Shown here piece after piece: positions 1 to 11,560 of a stretch of 64,000 nucleotides of DNA. A program made the position numbers and the translations under genes. A model generated the notes under the pieces. That model had not been told where the DNA came from, ran no database searches, and worked only from the letters and a program-made list of their open reading frames with translations. Each line of letters opens with the position of its first letter. Position 1 is the first letter of the stretch. The DNA is from Siderastrea radians (lineage: Eukaryota > Cnidaria > Anthozoa > Scleractinia > Rhizangiidae). The DNA is taken from assembly GCA_964017195.1 (NCBI GenBank), contig OZ024895.1:6382001-6446000 (forward strand), given 5' to 3'.

Positions 1-60
1 TGGCTCGTCATGCAATCTTTCCTCCCCAACGTTCGAGAGGAAAGATTGCGTGACGAACCA
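1..60. repeat. Truncated palindrome at start of unit 1
   Basis: The first 60 bases form a near-palindrome centred on an AACGTT-like core (TGGCTCGTC... paired with ...GACGAACCA). The same sequence occurs more symmetrically at 45,285-45,346, where further inverted sequence continues on both sides. The window therefore starts inside the inverted repeat and the true left end of unit 1 is not visible. Confidence 0.6.
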
Positions 61-260
61 AAAGAAAGTCTGCGTAGGGGGCTTGTGCAAAGGGGGATAC
101 AGTGGAGACGTCCCAAACAACATATCTCTTAAGCCAACAAGAATCAGTGAATGTGAATACGAAGAAACAATAAAATGGAAACGGTGATATACTTAATAGT
201 GACTACTTTGAGCATATATGAGGATCGAGGTTTGTGAAATCGCTCTAATCAGAGCGATAA

Positions 261-543
261 GGGCCATTCCATTTTATATCCACACCCCCCTATGGAAGAG
301 GTCAATCAAAATTTACCCCCTAAGAAATCAAAGAGCAAAAGTGCCGACCCGTGCCCCCCCCCCCCCCTCAGAAATTGCCTAAATTCCCTTTTCCCCTCAG
401 AAAAAACCCAATTTTTTCCAAACCCCCTCGGAAATATTCAAAAGATCAAAGGCGCCCACGCAGCAACCCCCTCAGAGATGACGATCAAGGGCCCCTCAGA
501 AAATCCCTTCCATCGGGGGTGTGAATATTAAATGGAACGGCCC
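261..543. mobile_element. MITE-like element with GGGCCATTCC termini (unit 1 only)
   Basis: The 283-bp segment starts GGGCCATTCCATTTTATATC and ends with an imperfect inverted copy (...TAAATGGAACGGCCC). Unit 2 lacks it at the matching place (about 45,530-45,555), so it looks like an insertion after duplication. The target-site duplication is not clean because the left flank differs between units. The interior is C-rich with runs of C; the short open frame through it (292-531) is low-complexity and is not counted as a gene. Confidence 0.6.
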
Positions 544-939
544 AATGTTCGTCAACCACATGTTTCGCACAATCGATTTCAAAGCGTGTCATTTGTTATT
601 CACTTGTCATTGCTATTGTTTCGCGAATTTTAGGCGAGTGTCATCTTGAATTGTCCTTGGAAACGTTAGGAACACTTGTTAAGATATTACGGTAGCAGTC
701 AATAGCTGGCGTTAGCAGGACACCTAAAATCGCTAAAATTGCCCTGTGGGTTGACGGAAGAACTTTGAATTTCACTTACATTACGGGGTAGAGCTTTGGT
801 GAAAAACCGCTGTCTTAAATGACGTTCAAGATGTAAGAAATCGAAAACCAGATTGTTTGCAATAGTTTCTGTGTAAGTCTTCAAAACAAGAAATGATTAT
901 GGACCCAGAACGCCAGCCGGCACTGGATATCTCTTCGAA

Positions 940-3900
940 ATGAGAGGGAACATTTTTCGAGGTGTCAACATGCTTACACAACTTCACCGCTACAAACCGC
1001 CCGAGTGGGCCAAATCACTGAAAAATATTCCACAACACTTTGTGCAAGTAAGGGGTCTTAACTGTGCTTGTGCTGTTCATTTGACTTCTGTACTTCCTCT
1101 TTTAAGTTTACATGAAGTTGTCAGATTTCTCCCTTCGTCAAGAGACAATGAAGCATCATACATGGATGGAAAAGTTGCAGACTCCCCTCCCCCCCCCCCC
1201 CTGCTATCCTCGAAACAAATATCTCAATAACTACCTTGTAAGCTTAAAAGTAAACAATAAACTTACAAGGTCCCTGTGTAGGAAATAAACTGTAAATTGC
1301 TAATCATCCCAAAAACTGTGTCAGTGAATTTGCAATTTGAGGGATGATGCATGTAGGCTGTTCCACAACACTACTTCAGTGGAGGGGGGACAAGTGTGGA
1401 AACCCAGAAGAAAAGGAGGTCAGAGTTGTATGGATGGCAGGAGTAGAGGGGTCGGGAAGCAGGATTTGCAAGGCGGCGGGAAACGGGAGATATAGGGGAA
1501 AATTCTGCAACATTCTGCAATCGAAAAAGCGCAAAAAGGTGGTATCCAACAAAAATAGGGTGGGAACTGAGATTGGAAGCGGGAAGGTTAAACCAATCCC
1601 GTATATGTAACAGTCATCTTGTAGTTGTATTCACTTTTCTTTTTTAGCCCCTGAAGAAGGTTTGTTTTGTAAACCAAAATATCGGGCAAATATATCACTT
1701 GATTTCATTTCTGCCTCAATTTTAATTTCTCAATCTTTTAATATTTAAATAATAATAATAATAGTAATAATAATAATAATAATAATAACATGTTTTACCA
1801 GCCTGAGGGTAAACCCGTCATCAAAAGCTGTTATATGTGGGTGCCCTGGGCAAGTAAAAATAACAAATAATAAGTATAAGAAAAATTACAATAATAATAA
1901 TAGTAACCCTAAAAATTGGTTGCAAAATACATGGTGAAATAAAAACTATGTACAATGTAGCTCTATAAAAATAACTCCTTAAAGGGGCATAGTCACGCTA
2001 TTTTAGTTCATTTAAAAATCAAAAATATGTCCTCACATCAATGAACGCCCACAAATAATGGTCTAGTTTTGTTACCAAAGACTATATCACTTCACTGAAA
2101 CTGTTTTCTGTGGTCTGTTGCTACAGATGGCATGGATGGAAATGGATTGCAACTTGAAAAAATTAGGTTAAAATTTTCAAATTCCTTCAGCGTGTTGACA
2201 TAATTTAAATCAATATTAAATGGTCATGGTTTGTTTTCTCTTACTGAAGTTAAGTTAATATGTTCCTTTAAATGTTCAAAAACGATGTTAGGCATGGATA
2301 AAGTTAGTTACCGATAATTTTAGCACAGTTTTTACCAAAAATCTGCGAAATCCTTGTGACTATGCTCCTTTAAGCTTCGTTTTAAAGCCTAGTAACGATT
2401 TAACTTCTTTCAAAAATGGTGGTAAATTATTAAAAGCTTGGGCTCCAGAATAAAAACTGCCTTTCTTTGCAGATTCTGTGCGTACTTTAGGAATTAAAAG
2501 ATCTAGGCCATTGTGTCTAGTAGAATTTACTGTTGTTTACAAGGTTAAACCACTCTGTCCCTCCCACTCACAATAGCTAAGGCCGTTCTTAAAATAAATA
2601 TTGGTTCAAGTCAGTGGTTTAGTCAGTTTATTTTCTGTATTTCGTTTCTGTATACCAGTGTGACTAATGAACTTTGAACTCAAGTGCTGCAAAAATGATT
2701 AATTAAAGAAGTTTAAATTGCTTCTGCAAATGAAGAGGTCATTTAAGGGTACATGTGAGCACTGACAAGTGACATGGTGTTGAAACAGTGACATGCACGA
2801 AAGAAATAAAATTGTGACATAAAACAAGACTGCAGTGATGAAATTGTGCTGGCCACAAAAAATAAGTTAAATTCCTTCAGGGATATACTGACTGCCCAAT
2901 ATTGGGACATAACAAGCTTTCAGACGGTGGACAGGCATACACCCCTAAAAAGGGCCTCAAGGCTGGTGTAATACTCTAATCTACAACTGACAGTTTTGTT
3001 CTAACTTTAGGAATTGCTGTTTTACAGCTTGCTCAGCGGAACACTCCTATTCACCCATGGCATCTACCAAATCTTCCAAATGAATTTTCATTGTCCATCA
3101 AAAGGGATGACTTAACAGGGAGTACATTGTCTGGAAACAAGGTACAAACTAAATTAGTGTTTGGTCAGTATAGAATATAAGTGACTGCAGGCTAAAGCAT
3201 ACCCTGGATGCTTGATTAGGGCCATTTTAAGGCCTGTTCTTAACCTAATATGCCTTATTTGGCCTTTTAAAATCTGCATGGTGGGAAGTATATATGATGC
3301 GCAAGAATTATCGAATGCCCCATGTAAAGCCTTTAATACCTTTTAATCCAGAGAGCCTAAATTTAGCAATGTAAATGATCTTGTCATGAATGTTCTGCAA
3401 TCCTACATTTTTTTTTCATTTTTGGTATTTCTGGATTGAAATGACATCACAAATTTGATGCTAAATTCTCTTTTTTCTTTTCCTTTTCTAGGTCCGCAAG
3501 CTGGAGTTTCTTCTTGCTGATGCTTTGAACAAGAAGTGCGACACCATTTTTACATGTGGTGGGATCCAGTCTAATCACTGTAGAACCACTGCTGTTGCCG
3601 CAAGACAACTTGGCTTGAATTGTTACTTGTTCCTAAGAAGTCCAGATAAGGCATGTTAAATATTTTTATCTTTTAGTGCAGCCACCTCATTATTGCTGCC
3701 AATTATTATGGTCAAACTAGAATGAGGTTGTAAATTTAAAATTCATGAGTACGTTGATCCCGGGGGGGGGGGTACTCGGAAGAATTTTGATGGGAGTGTG
3801 CCGCTGGGACTCTGAAACCCTTAACCTATACCAGACCACATTCATGTCGTTTTTGCAACCCTATTCTAGACTAGATGCCAAAAATCCCTACCCTATCCCA

Positions 3901-6900
3901 GACTAGCTATTTTCGAGCTATCCATCAGAAATATAACCACACAGTGCTTTTAATGGAAAACCATCTCTCGATCAACAATATTGTCACGATTTCATTTATA
4001 TTTAATATTTCCGAGTTTTTCAAACCCATTAATTAATTCGATTAAATTTTCACACCACCCATTAGTTTCCCGGTAATTGATACCCTATCCTAGACCAAGA
4101 CTCCCTGATTTCTATACCCTATCCCAGACCAAACTGCTTGAAAACCATACCCTTCACAGCGGCACATACCTATATAGGTTATATATGGGAGTACCTCCCC
4201 CCCCCCCCCCCCCCCCGGGACGTTGATTCAGCTATAAAAGTTGGTTCTGACTTTTGGGTCTGTGGATGAAATCCGATAATGTAGTGCAACTGTATTGTTG
4301 TAACTAAGCTTTATTCTTTCTTTTCAGACGACAGATATTGGATGTAAAGGGAACCTTCTTCTTAACAGGATGGTTGAAAGCCAAATTATTGTTGTTCCTC
4401 AGCTTCAGTACAAATCTGGCCTTAAACAAATGATGGAGAAAATGGCTGAAAAATTGTAAGTGGTACTTATTACAATTCCAAGAGTTTCTATATGTCTCAT
4501 CTATTTTTAGTGTTACTTTATAAAATGCAAAAAAAAAGAGAGAAACTCCAGTTTTGTTTAAAATTACTCTACTAGTTGTCTGAAGCTCTAAATAAGTGTC
4601 TTTTTGCTGGCGATGGGCAGGATGGAAGTAGATTGAAACTTGAAAAAGGCTGGCCAGCTTGATCTTTGTGTGAAGCCGCCTGAGTTTTTTAGAAGGCTAC
4701 AAAATGAATCTCAAAGTTCTGATGTACAGTGTGTTGCCCAGTTTTCGTACACTTTAGTTTGAAATCGCTATATCTTTTTGTGTGTGACACGAAAATTTAT
4801 GAAATTTCTTTTAAAGATACCCCATTTAATTACATTCAATATATAAAATGATTGGCCGCTTGATCGACGTATGTTCAAAATTATGCCATTTTTCCCAAAA
4901 CTCCTAAGTTGCCCAGTCTTCACACACCTGGCCAAGTTTTCGTACATCGACAAAACAACATTTCTCCACGAAAACGCTCGACGCAAACTGATGTGTCAGC
5001 CACCCTGCTGAGTGCTTATCGTGTTTTCTCTTCGATTTGTGAATAAATATTGGCCTAGCGACCAATCATTTGGTGTACAAAGTAAATGGTTATTCGGGGG
5101 GTGGATGTTTAATCGATCCTGCAGTGTTGATTTTTTTGTCCCTCACTTTTGGGCGGCTTTTCTTACGCTCAATCCACTGTCTTGTACGTCATTTACTGCC
5201 TTGGTAAAGGTAGTTGACAGGTTACTATTCTGAGTGTTACAACTGTTAAGAAATGGCCTGCATAAGATTCGACCTTTTCCCTCCATTTATGCTTACGCCT
5301 TTAGAGTAGCAAATGCTTTACTTCCATTTCCGCTTACGCTTGCTTTTCTTAACTACTTTTGTAAATGTTTATTAGAATCACAATGGAGTGAAAAAAATTG
5401 GTAAAACCGGTAAACTAACGATATTTCGAGGTGTATGTCAACATTCTATGCAAAGACACCTATCTTAGTTAATTATTTGAGGATTTAGATTGTTTGCGTG
5501 GGATTAAGTTTATTAAATATTCGTGAACTTTGCATGACCTGGATGTAAAGCGTCGCTGTTATACCACAACAAATACATGTAGTGTATCGTACTTTGCAAG
5601 GATTGTTGTGTAATCTTTGCTGCACTTGCGACTTATTAGTTTTCGAACAGTTCAGTTTATTAAAATTCAGTTCTTTAACTTATTTAAAAATCGGTTTTGA
5701 GAAAGGCGCAGCTAAGTGTACGAAAACTGGCACAGTAGGTCGAAATGTATGCGAAGATTCTCACCGCTAAAATTCAGGAGCAGTTAAATTTAAGCTTGCG
5801 TTGAAAGTTTTTCCATTCACTTTCATCTTTTATCTATCATATGTCCAAAAATCACGAAGTTCCTTGCAAAATTACCAACAAAACGGGCTATTTGTTCATC
5901 TACAATACCTTTACTGTGCAGTGAAAAGTGCAAATATTAGCCGCTAAACTTTTACTTACCTCAAAAGAAATTGCCGCACTGACCCGCTTCTTCGTCAAAA
6001 AGCCCGGCAAAACCGGCAATTTATAGCTGAAATGTTCCTTTTACTTTTGGAATTCTTCGGTTGACGAAGATTTAAATGACTGACGAAAATAATCAAATAA
6101 AGTTCTTTTTGTATGAAAACTGGGCCCGTACGAAAACTGGGCAACATACTGTACTAAGGTACCATCTTTAGCTGTCCGAGACTGAGTCTCTCTTTAGTGT
6201 CCTAAAAAAGTTTTGGGCTCGCAATTAGGAAAATTCAAACGCTTGATCCAGCACTTTAAAAATTGAAAGGGTCTCGGGCATGCACAAGAAAACGTCATCT
6301 TGCCGTCTTGTAAAGTCTTGAATTTATCATTTGCCATCCCTACAAGTGGGTACTGTACTTGAACTGTTTGGGAAAATGGGAGGAAAAAAGTGGCGGACTA
6401 GTCCCACGCTCCCTCTCTCCCCATAAATTCATGAATTTCCTTCTCCAGTCTCACCTGCTACTTTGTCATAAGTGCCCTCAACAATCAACATTTTCAAGCC
6501 CACAGCTCATAACCTGAATTGAACATTTCCATTGTTTCTGTAATTTTCAGAAGACAGAAGGGTTCATCTGCTTATCTGATTGAGATTGGAGGATCTTCAT
6601 ACACAGGAATGTTTGGCTACTTAACTGCCTTCCAAGAAATGATGGAACAGGTGATGTTGTTGCTCTTTGACATGCATTCATAATGTTACAGTCAATGTTT
6701 GTATTTCTCCTTGCTCCCAGGGGCAGATCCAGGATTTTTTCAAAGGATTAGGGTTGCAAGTATGAGAGGAGAAGGCAAAAGCCCCTAAGCCTGGAGAATG
6801 GAGGGGTCTGTGACGAGAAAGCAATAGACACGGGTAGCCAGACAAGTTTGGAAACTTCCCAAAGAGGGGGGGGGGGGAGGTGCAACCCCTTCAACGCTCC

Positions 6901-9900
6901 CCCTGGATCTGCCTCTGGCTCCAGTCGGAGCATAGGGCCTTCACAGTAGCTCTCCTGCAGACTCGGTTTCATGCAGTCCAGTTCACTTGATTCCATGATG
7001 TTCTCATTTCCTTGTACTCTAGCTGGATCATCTTCCTCTTTGTTTTTTTGGTCTGCCCTTCCTCGTGGTTTCTTGAGGGTTCCACTTGAGGGATTGGTGG
7101 GTGATCCTAGTGGTTAAGGTTTCCTAAACATGTGGCTGACCCGCCTACATTTCCTTCTCTGGGTGGGGACGTCCCACCACTAGAAGGTCCAACAAACTGA
7201 ACGACAGCAAGTCCATTAATTGAGTGACATTGTTTCTCATTTGTTACAGAATGTGCTGGAGAATTTTGATGACATAGTGGTAACAGTTGGCAGTGGAGGA
7301 ACAGCCTCAGGAATTGCCATAGCTAATTACCTTACTGGATCACAACTTAAGTAAGTTTTGAACTCTGTTGCTGGTGGTTGTACTACATTGCAGGTCTGTT
7401 GCTTCCTTAACATTTTGTATTTCAGAGGTGCAGCATTAGATCCATGACCTAAATCCTGGTTGTTATTCCCCCAGCCTATAATTACACCCCTCCCCTCCCT
7501 CCAAGTTAAACCCTTGCTTCCACATTGTTCTCCTGGTAGTCCCAACTACCCTGAGATCACTTCAGGGTTCAAGCAGTCAGACCAGTTATAAGGCAATACT
7601 TCTGGGATAACTGACGATGATCTGGTTGATTGTGGCAATCATAAATGCCCTCAAGTTGATATAACTCAAGTTTATTGAAACAATAATAATTATTGTGAAT
7701 GTTATAAATTTTAAATGGTCACAGGTCTCTCTTAATAAGTGACTGACACTGATCCTTTCCAGAATGCAAAGTCTTCTCTGATTTATTGTTGACAAGTCCT
7801 CTCTTGGCCCATCTTTTAACTTCAACTCTTAGAATACACTTTCTCTTAATTGACAGAACTCAGTTGACAGGATTTGCTATTTTTCTGTCTCATTAGGTGT
7901 CATGCGGTCAATGTATCTGATAATGCTGCATATTTTTACAACAAAATCAATGAAGACCTCAAGACAGGAGGACTTGATGTCCAAGCAGAAGATATAATAG
8001 ACATTATTGATGGATACAAAGGACGGGGATATGCTTTGTCAACCCAAGAAGAACTAGGTGGATACAAAGTCAAGATTGATTGTGTTTTATTTAAGTAAAC
8101 CACGATCAGCAAAATTTAAAAGCACCCAAGGAGAGTCTGCCCAATCAAAAATTAGAGAATTATAGTTTCTATTATACTAAAGTTTCAATGACGTGTGCTC
8201 TGATTGGTTGAAACAGCGTGCTTTATCAGAGTACAGATGCACGGAGCAACCCGTGACACCATTCTGCGTGTGCTGGCAAGCTGAAAATTTTTCTTGCGCG
8301 CGCTTTCAAGCTATGAATTAAACTTGTATTCTTGCAAATTAAAGCCAATTTCTTTACAAATGTGAGAAAAGCGATATTATAAAACAAATAGAAAAGCCAA
8401 AACCGTCCTTTGTTCTGTGATAAATCATGCAAGGAAGTGACGAGAGCACTCAAGAAGTAGGGAGAAGCACTCGCCTGCAGCTCGTGTTCACCCTACACTT
8501 CTTTCTTGCTCTCATCACAAAGCACAGTTTTGGCTTTTTTATTTGTTAATTAACCCATTCACTCCCATCAGCAGCCCACTGATAACCTCCCATGAAGAAC
8601 CAAGCTTTTGGCATTTGCGACATGATCACCTTGGGGGGGGGGGTTACTCCCTATAGTGGGTTACATGAGGAGGCTTCGCCCAAAAGGGATGCCTTTTTTA
8701 AGCTTGCAGTATACTAAAGGGTAGGGAAAATTGTTGTTTTGGTATATGAAAGCGTCACAAAATCCACTGCAAAGTGGAAGAGTTGGTAGCTAAATTGTAT
8801 GAAAGAGTGTGAAATGTTGGTGCAAATGATAACGCAAAACAATAAATACATAACTGGACCAGGACGACTAAAATTCTTTTGTTTTGGTTTATCCCTGAGA
8901 TATAAGAAAGGGGTACCATTTAGAAGAATATTAGTATATTAAAGGGTAAGGGTTTGAGCCTATGGGCAGAGCCTCCCCGTATGAAACCTGAGTAGCCCTC
9001 CCACGCCAGGCATGATCACTTTTAACATCGAATGGATTTTTCAATTATCAGCTGATGCAGTGTGAGGAGCTCTTGCAGATCATGCCAAGACAAGAACCAT
9101 GGGATGAATCTAGCCAGGGTTACATAGCAAAGGACCGTATCTGCTTCACCTTAAATACCATTTATTTAACGCATGATTGTACCTTTTTTAATTGCAGAGA
9201 GCATTATTGAAATCTCTAGTAGTACAGGAATATTCGTGGACCCAGTGTACAACATCAAGGCTATAAGAGGAATGTTAACCGAGATGAAAAATAATCCAGG
9301 GAGGTTCAAAGGACGTCGAATTCTCTACATTCACACTGGTACACATTTATCTCTTTTTATGCAGCTCAGGTCATGAATTTCCACAGTTGAGCCCTGGGCT
9401 TATATTAAATGCCCCCTCCCTTCTCCCCCCCCCACCCCCCAGAAAAGGGGCGTTTGAAAGGAAGAAATGAGAGATGGGAGCACATTCTTTAAGGTGCCAC
9501 ATGTCTTAAAATGTGAAATTCTTTTAAGATGCAAATAATAACTTTGTGTTAAGCCTTCCATTACCCTGAAAGCGTCATCTCTGATGGGGTTAGCAGCTAG
9601 GTAGGAGGAGAGGCATCTTGCTAATACAGGGTTGGCAGGCCTCCAAATGAAATAGTTATGCCTTTTCTTAACATCAAGTAATCACACAAATCTCTGACAC
9701 AAAACAAACTTTACTGCAACAAAATTTGAACATGAATTGTACAACATGCTTTCTCATGACAAAAGTGATAATTGCGTTACGTGTATGGTAAGGAAATAGC
9801 AACCGCAAAATACTAATAAGCTTGATGCTTGGTAAACCATATGGTTCAGCATACCATTTTGCATTTATTAGTGGCATAGAAAGACCCCCCCCCCCCCCTT

Positions 9901-10168
9901 CCACGGCTCTGGTTTATTTCTAACCATTTCCCCTAATTCTGTGGAAGCACAGAAAGAACACAATTTGGAAACACTTGCCTTATTTCTAATCTCCTTAATA
10001 AGATTTTTGCTAAAATAGGAGCCTTAAGGCAATACTTTTGTTTTTTTAGGAGGAGTGTTTGGTTTGTATGATGGTAGAATGGATTCTCTGATTACAAGCT
10101 TACACTCTGCAAAGGGAACAAATCAAGTAGTCCGTTGGGGAGACATCAATGATCCTCTGCCTTGCTGA
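940..10168 (+). CDS. D-cysteine desulfhydrase / ACC deaminase-like PLP enzyme, 9 exons (unit 1)
   Basis: Nine exons: 940-1047, 3028-3141, 3492-3650, 4328-4455, 6551-6650, 7250-7350, 7897-8057, 9198-9338, 10050-10168. They total 1,131 nt and give 376 residues with consistent splice phases and a TGA stop. The product belongs to the fold-type II PLP family of D-cysteine desulfhydrase (D-Cys to pyruvate, H2S and NH3) and ACC deaminase, and its length suits the family. Visible signatures: SGNK (K74, PLP lysine) followed by [16 protein letters not shown] with S101 at the ACC-deaminase nucleophile position; the phosphate-binding GSGGTASG loop (217-224); DPVY (305-308); HTGG (336-339). T337 is desulfhydrase-like, but N309 replaces the usual Ser or Glu. 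Intron 3 uses a GC donor (AAG|GCATGT). No targeting peptide is obvious. A second ATG at 970 could also start translation. It lies upstream of the NLR gene on the same strand with no evident functional link. Confidence 0.85.
1745..2590 (-). pseudogene. 3' end of a non-LTR retrotransposon, antisense, interrupted by a MITE
   Basis: On the minus strand about 2,570-2,374 encodes a typical C-terminus of a LINE reverse-transcriptase ORF (CR1/L2 type): a run like [11 protein letters not shown], then a [22 protein letters not shown] segment comparable to the usual AxxxWNxLPxxI...SLxxFK end. The minus-strand 3' tail is an (ATT)n microsatellite at about 1,749-1,790. A MITE splits the coding remnant. The copy in unit 2 lies at about 46,660-47,480. 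It sits in intron 1 of the enzyme gene. Confidence 0.6.
1983..2369. mobile_element. MITE with AAGGRGCATAGTCAC termini flanked by TTAA
   Basis: Inverted termini: AAAGGGGCATAGTCACG at the left and GTGACTATGCTCCTT at the right, each bordered by TTAA (1979-1982 and 2370-2373). It lies inside the LINE remnant. A TTAA border suits a piggyBac-type non-autonomous element, but TTAA may also be read as part of the terminal repeat. It is also present in unit 2 (about 46,899-47,265), so it predates the large duplication. Confidence 0.55.
3759..4219. mobile_element. hAT-like MITE with poly-G/C termini, 8-bp target duplication (unit 1 only)
   Basis: A 461-bp element begins CCCGGGGGGGG...TACTC and ends ...GAGTACCTCCCCC...CCCGGG. 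It is bordered by perfect direct repeats ACGTTGAT (3751-3758 and 4220-4227). Unit 2 has a single ACGTTGAT at 48,652-48,659 with no element, which is an exact empty site. The 8-bp duplication suggests hAT-type mobilisation (inference). It lies in intron 3 of the enzyme gene. Confidence 0.85.
6717..6919. mobile_element. Short MITE/SINE-like repeat with CAGGGGCRGATCCAGGAT termini
   Basis: The left end CCCAGGGGCAGATCCAGGAT is inverted at the right end (CCCTGGATCTGCCTCTGG). The interior has a G-run and no coding capacity. A related copy is at 51,618-51,783 in unit 2, and another family member is at 45,049-45,233. It lies in intron 5 of the enzyme gene. Confidence 0.5.
8630..9010. mobile_element. 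hAT-like MITE with poly-G terminus, old insertion
   Basis: The element is bordered by CATGATCAC on both sides (8621-8629 and 9011-9019). It starts CTTGGGGGGGGGGGTTACTCC and ends GAGTAGCCCTCCCACGCCAGG-like sequence in inverted orientation, resembling the 3,759-4,219 element at its ends. It is shared with unit 2 (about 53,485-53,872), where the right flanking repeat has drifted to TGTGATCAC, so it was inserted before the large duplication. Confidence 0.65.
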
Positions 10169-11100
10169 ACAAACATTTGAAGAAATGGAACAGAAAAGAA
10201 AGGAATGGATTATACAATGTGAATGAGTTACTAGAAGAATGCTTGAGTGGATGAACCGATGAACGAACGAATAAATGAAGAATGAATGAACAAGTGGAAG
10301 AACGAGTGACTGGACACAGGAATAAAACAGCAAGAGAAGAAATAGAAGATACAAAAGTGAATGGGTTTATGAAAGAATAAAATCAGTGGATGGATGTATG
10401 GATGAATGAACAAAGGAATAAAGGAACAAACAAACAAACAAATTAGTGAATGAACAAACAAACGAATTTGTAAATGAATCAAGGAATTAAACTTAAAATT
10501 AGATATGGGGATTTTTAAAGAAAGAGCTGTTTAGCGCCATGACATGGTTGTAGTGTCCCAATAGAACACTTCCATTCCTGGTTGGAACGATTGATATTAA
10601 ACTATTCAACAATATGTTCAGCTGTTTCAACCGAGTTCAGTGGTGGTTGAAAAAGATGCACAACCAAAAATGCTTTTTTTCACCAATAGAAGATGAGTGA
10701 TTAAATCCAACCAATCAAACAAACACAACCTTCTGTTAGTTTGAAGTTTCCTTGTAGAATGCACTATTTCCACCATTTCTACTAATTTTTTATGTTTTGC
10801 AAATCATTCGTGATATTTTGTTTTAGTTTAGTTATCTTAGTTTTACCTAATACACCTATGCCTGCAATGTGACTGGTGATTTTGAGTGGGACATTTACTT
10901 TTATCCACAGTTGTTAACTTTACAGATAGATACAACACCAAATTCATCCTAACTTGTGTACACGTGGAACTTTTGACTTTCTTAACAATGTCTTGTAATA
11001 TAACTATTGTAAATTCAACAAAGTATCACTTGGCTTGTATTTTAATATTGGCAGCTACAAAGATCAGCAAGAACATCGGGTTGATCAAATTTGTATCTCA
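10169..11100. other. 3' flank of enzyme gene; GAAT-rich low-complexity tract, no further gene seen
   Basis: About 10,195-10,480 is a degenerate purine-rich repeat built on GAATGAAC/GAATGGAT-like words. It contains AATAAA hexamers near 10,321 and 10,377 that could serve polyadenylation of the enzyme transcript. The remainder to about 11,100 shows no supported coding or repeat feature. Confidence 0.5.
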
Positions 11101-11104
11101 AATC

Positions 11105-11560
11105 TTGGTACAAACTGAGAATTTTTTGTAATATGAGATACCTGAAATGCATTTTGGGCTGAATTTGTGGGAAAGGTGTTGGGGGGGGGGGGGATTTCTA
11201 ACCATTTTCCTTTCCAGGTGTGTTGTTCAAACTGTGTAATATGGATGTGCAATCGCATCAGTTGTCCATACAGGAATTTTTTTTTCTGGTTCCTTTCCTT
11301 TTTTTGCTCCGGGGGAATTTTGTCGTTTTGTTTTTGTACCCCCTCACCCGCCCCCACATTTCTAATGGTGCGTCCCTAAGAAACATGAAGGGCGAACACT
11401 AAAGATTCCCAGGGGCGAATGTGATTCGCCCAACGTTTAGAGGCGTGTTTTTATAGAAGGAAAGGCTATCTACATTTTGCATATCACGTGAATGACTGAT
11501 TCTGATCCCGTGATCGGCCGTACGCCCCTTACATTTCGGGGAATGCGGCTTGGCGTGGCG
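11105..11560 (+). promoter_or_regulatory. Candidate promoter / leader region of the NLR gene
   Basis: This stretch lies just upstream of the first non-coding exon. It is the part that recurs, degenerate, at about 37,960-38,640 ahead of an LRR fragment. Shared parts include the CTAATGGTGCGTCCCTAAGA block, GATTCGCCCA, and a CACGTG E-box (11,485-11,490; again at 38,592-38,597). In unit 2 the E-box reads GACGTG. Conservation in front of NLR pieces suggests promoter or leader function; this is inference, and no TATA box stands out. Confidence 0.3.

Noticed and set aside
9050..9180. Possible extra cassette exon (ATTATCAG|CTGATGCAGTGTG...) between exons 7 and 8 of the enzyme gene
   Set aside because: Including it in the phase set by exon 7 gives an immediate stop, and the family has no insertion at this place.
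10100..10482. Minus-strand frames rich in F, H, I and S near 10.1-10.5 kb (and 54.96-55.30 kb)
   Set aside because: They are translations of the GAAT-rich low-complexity tract in the 3' flank of the enzyme gene.
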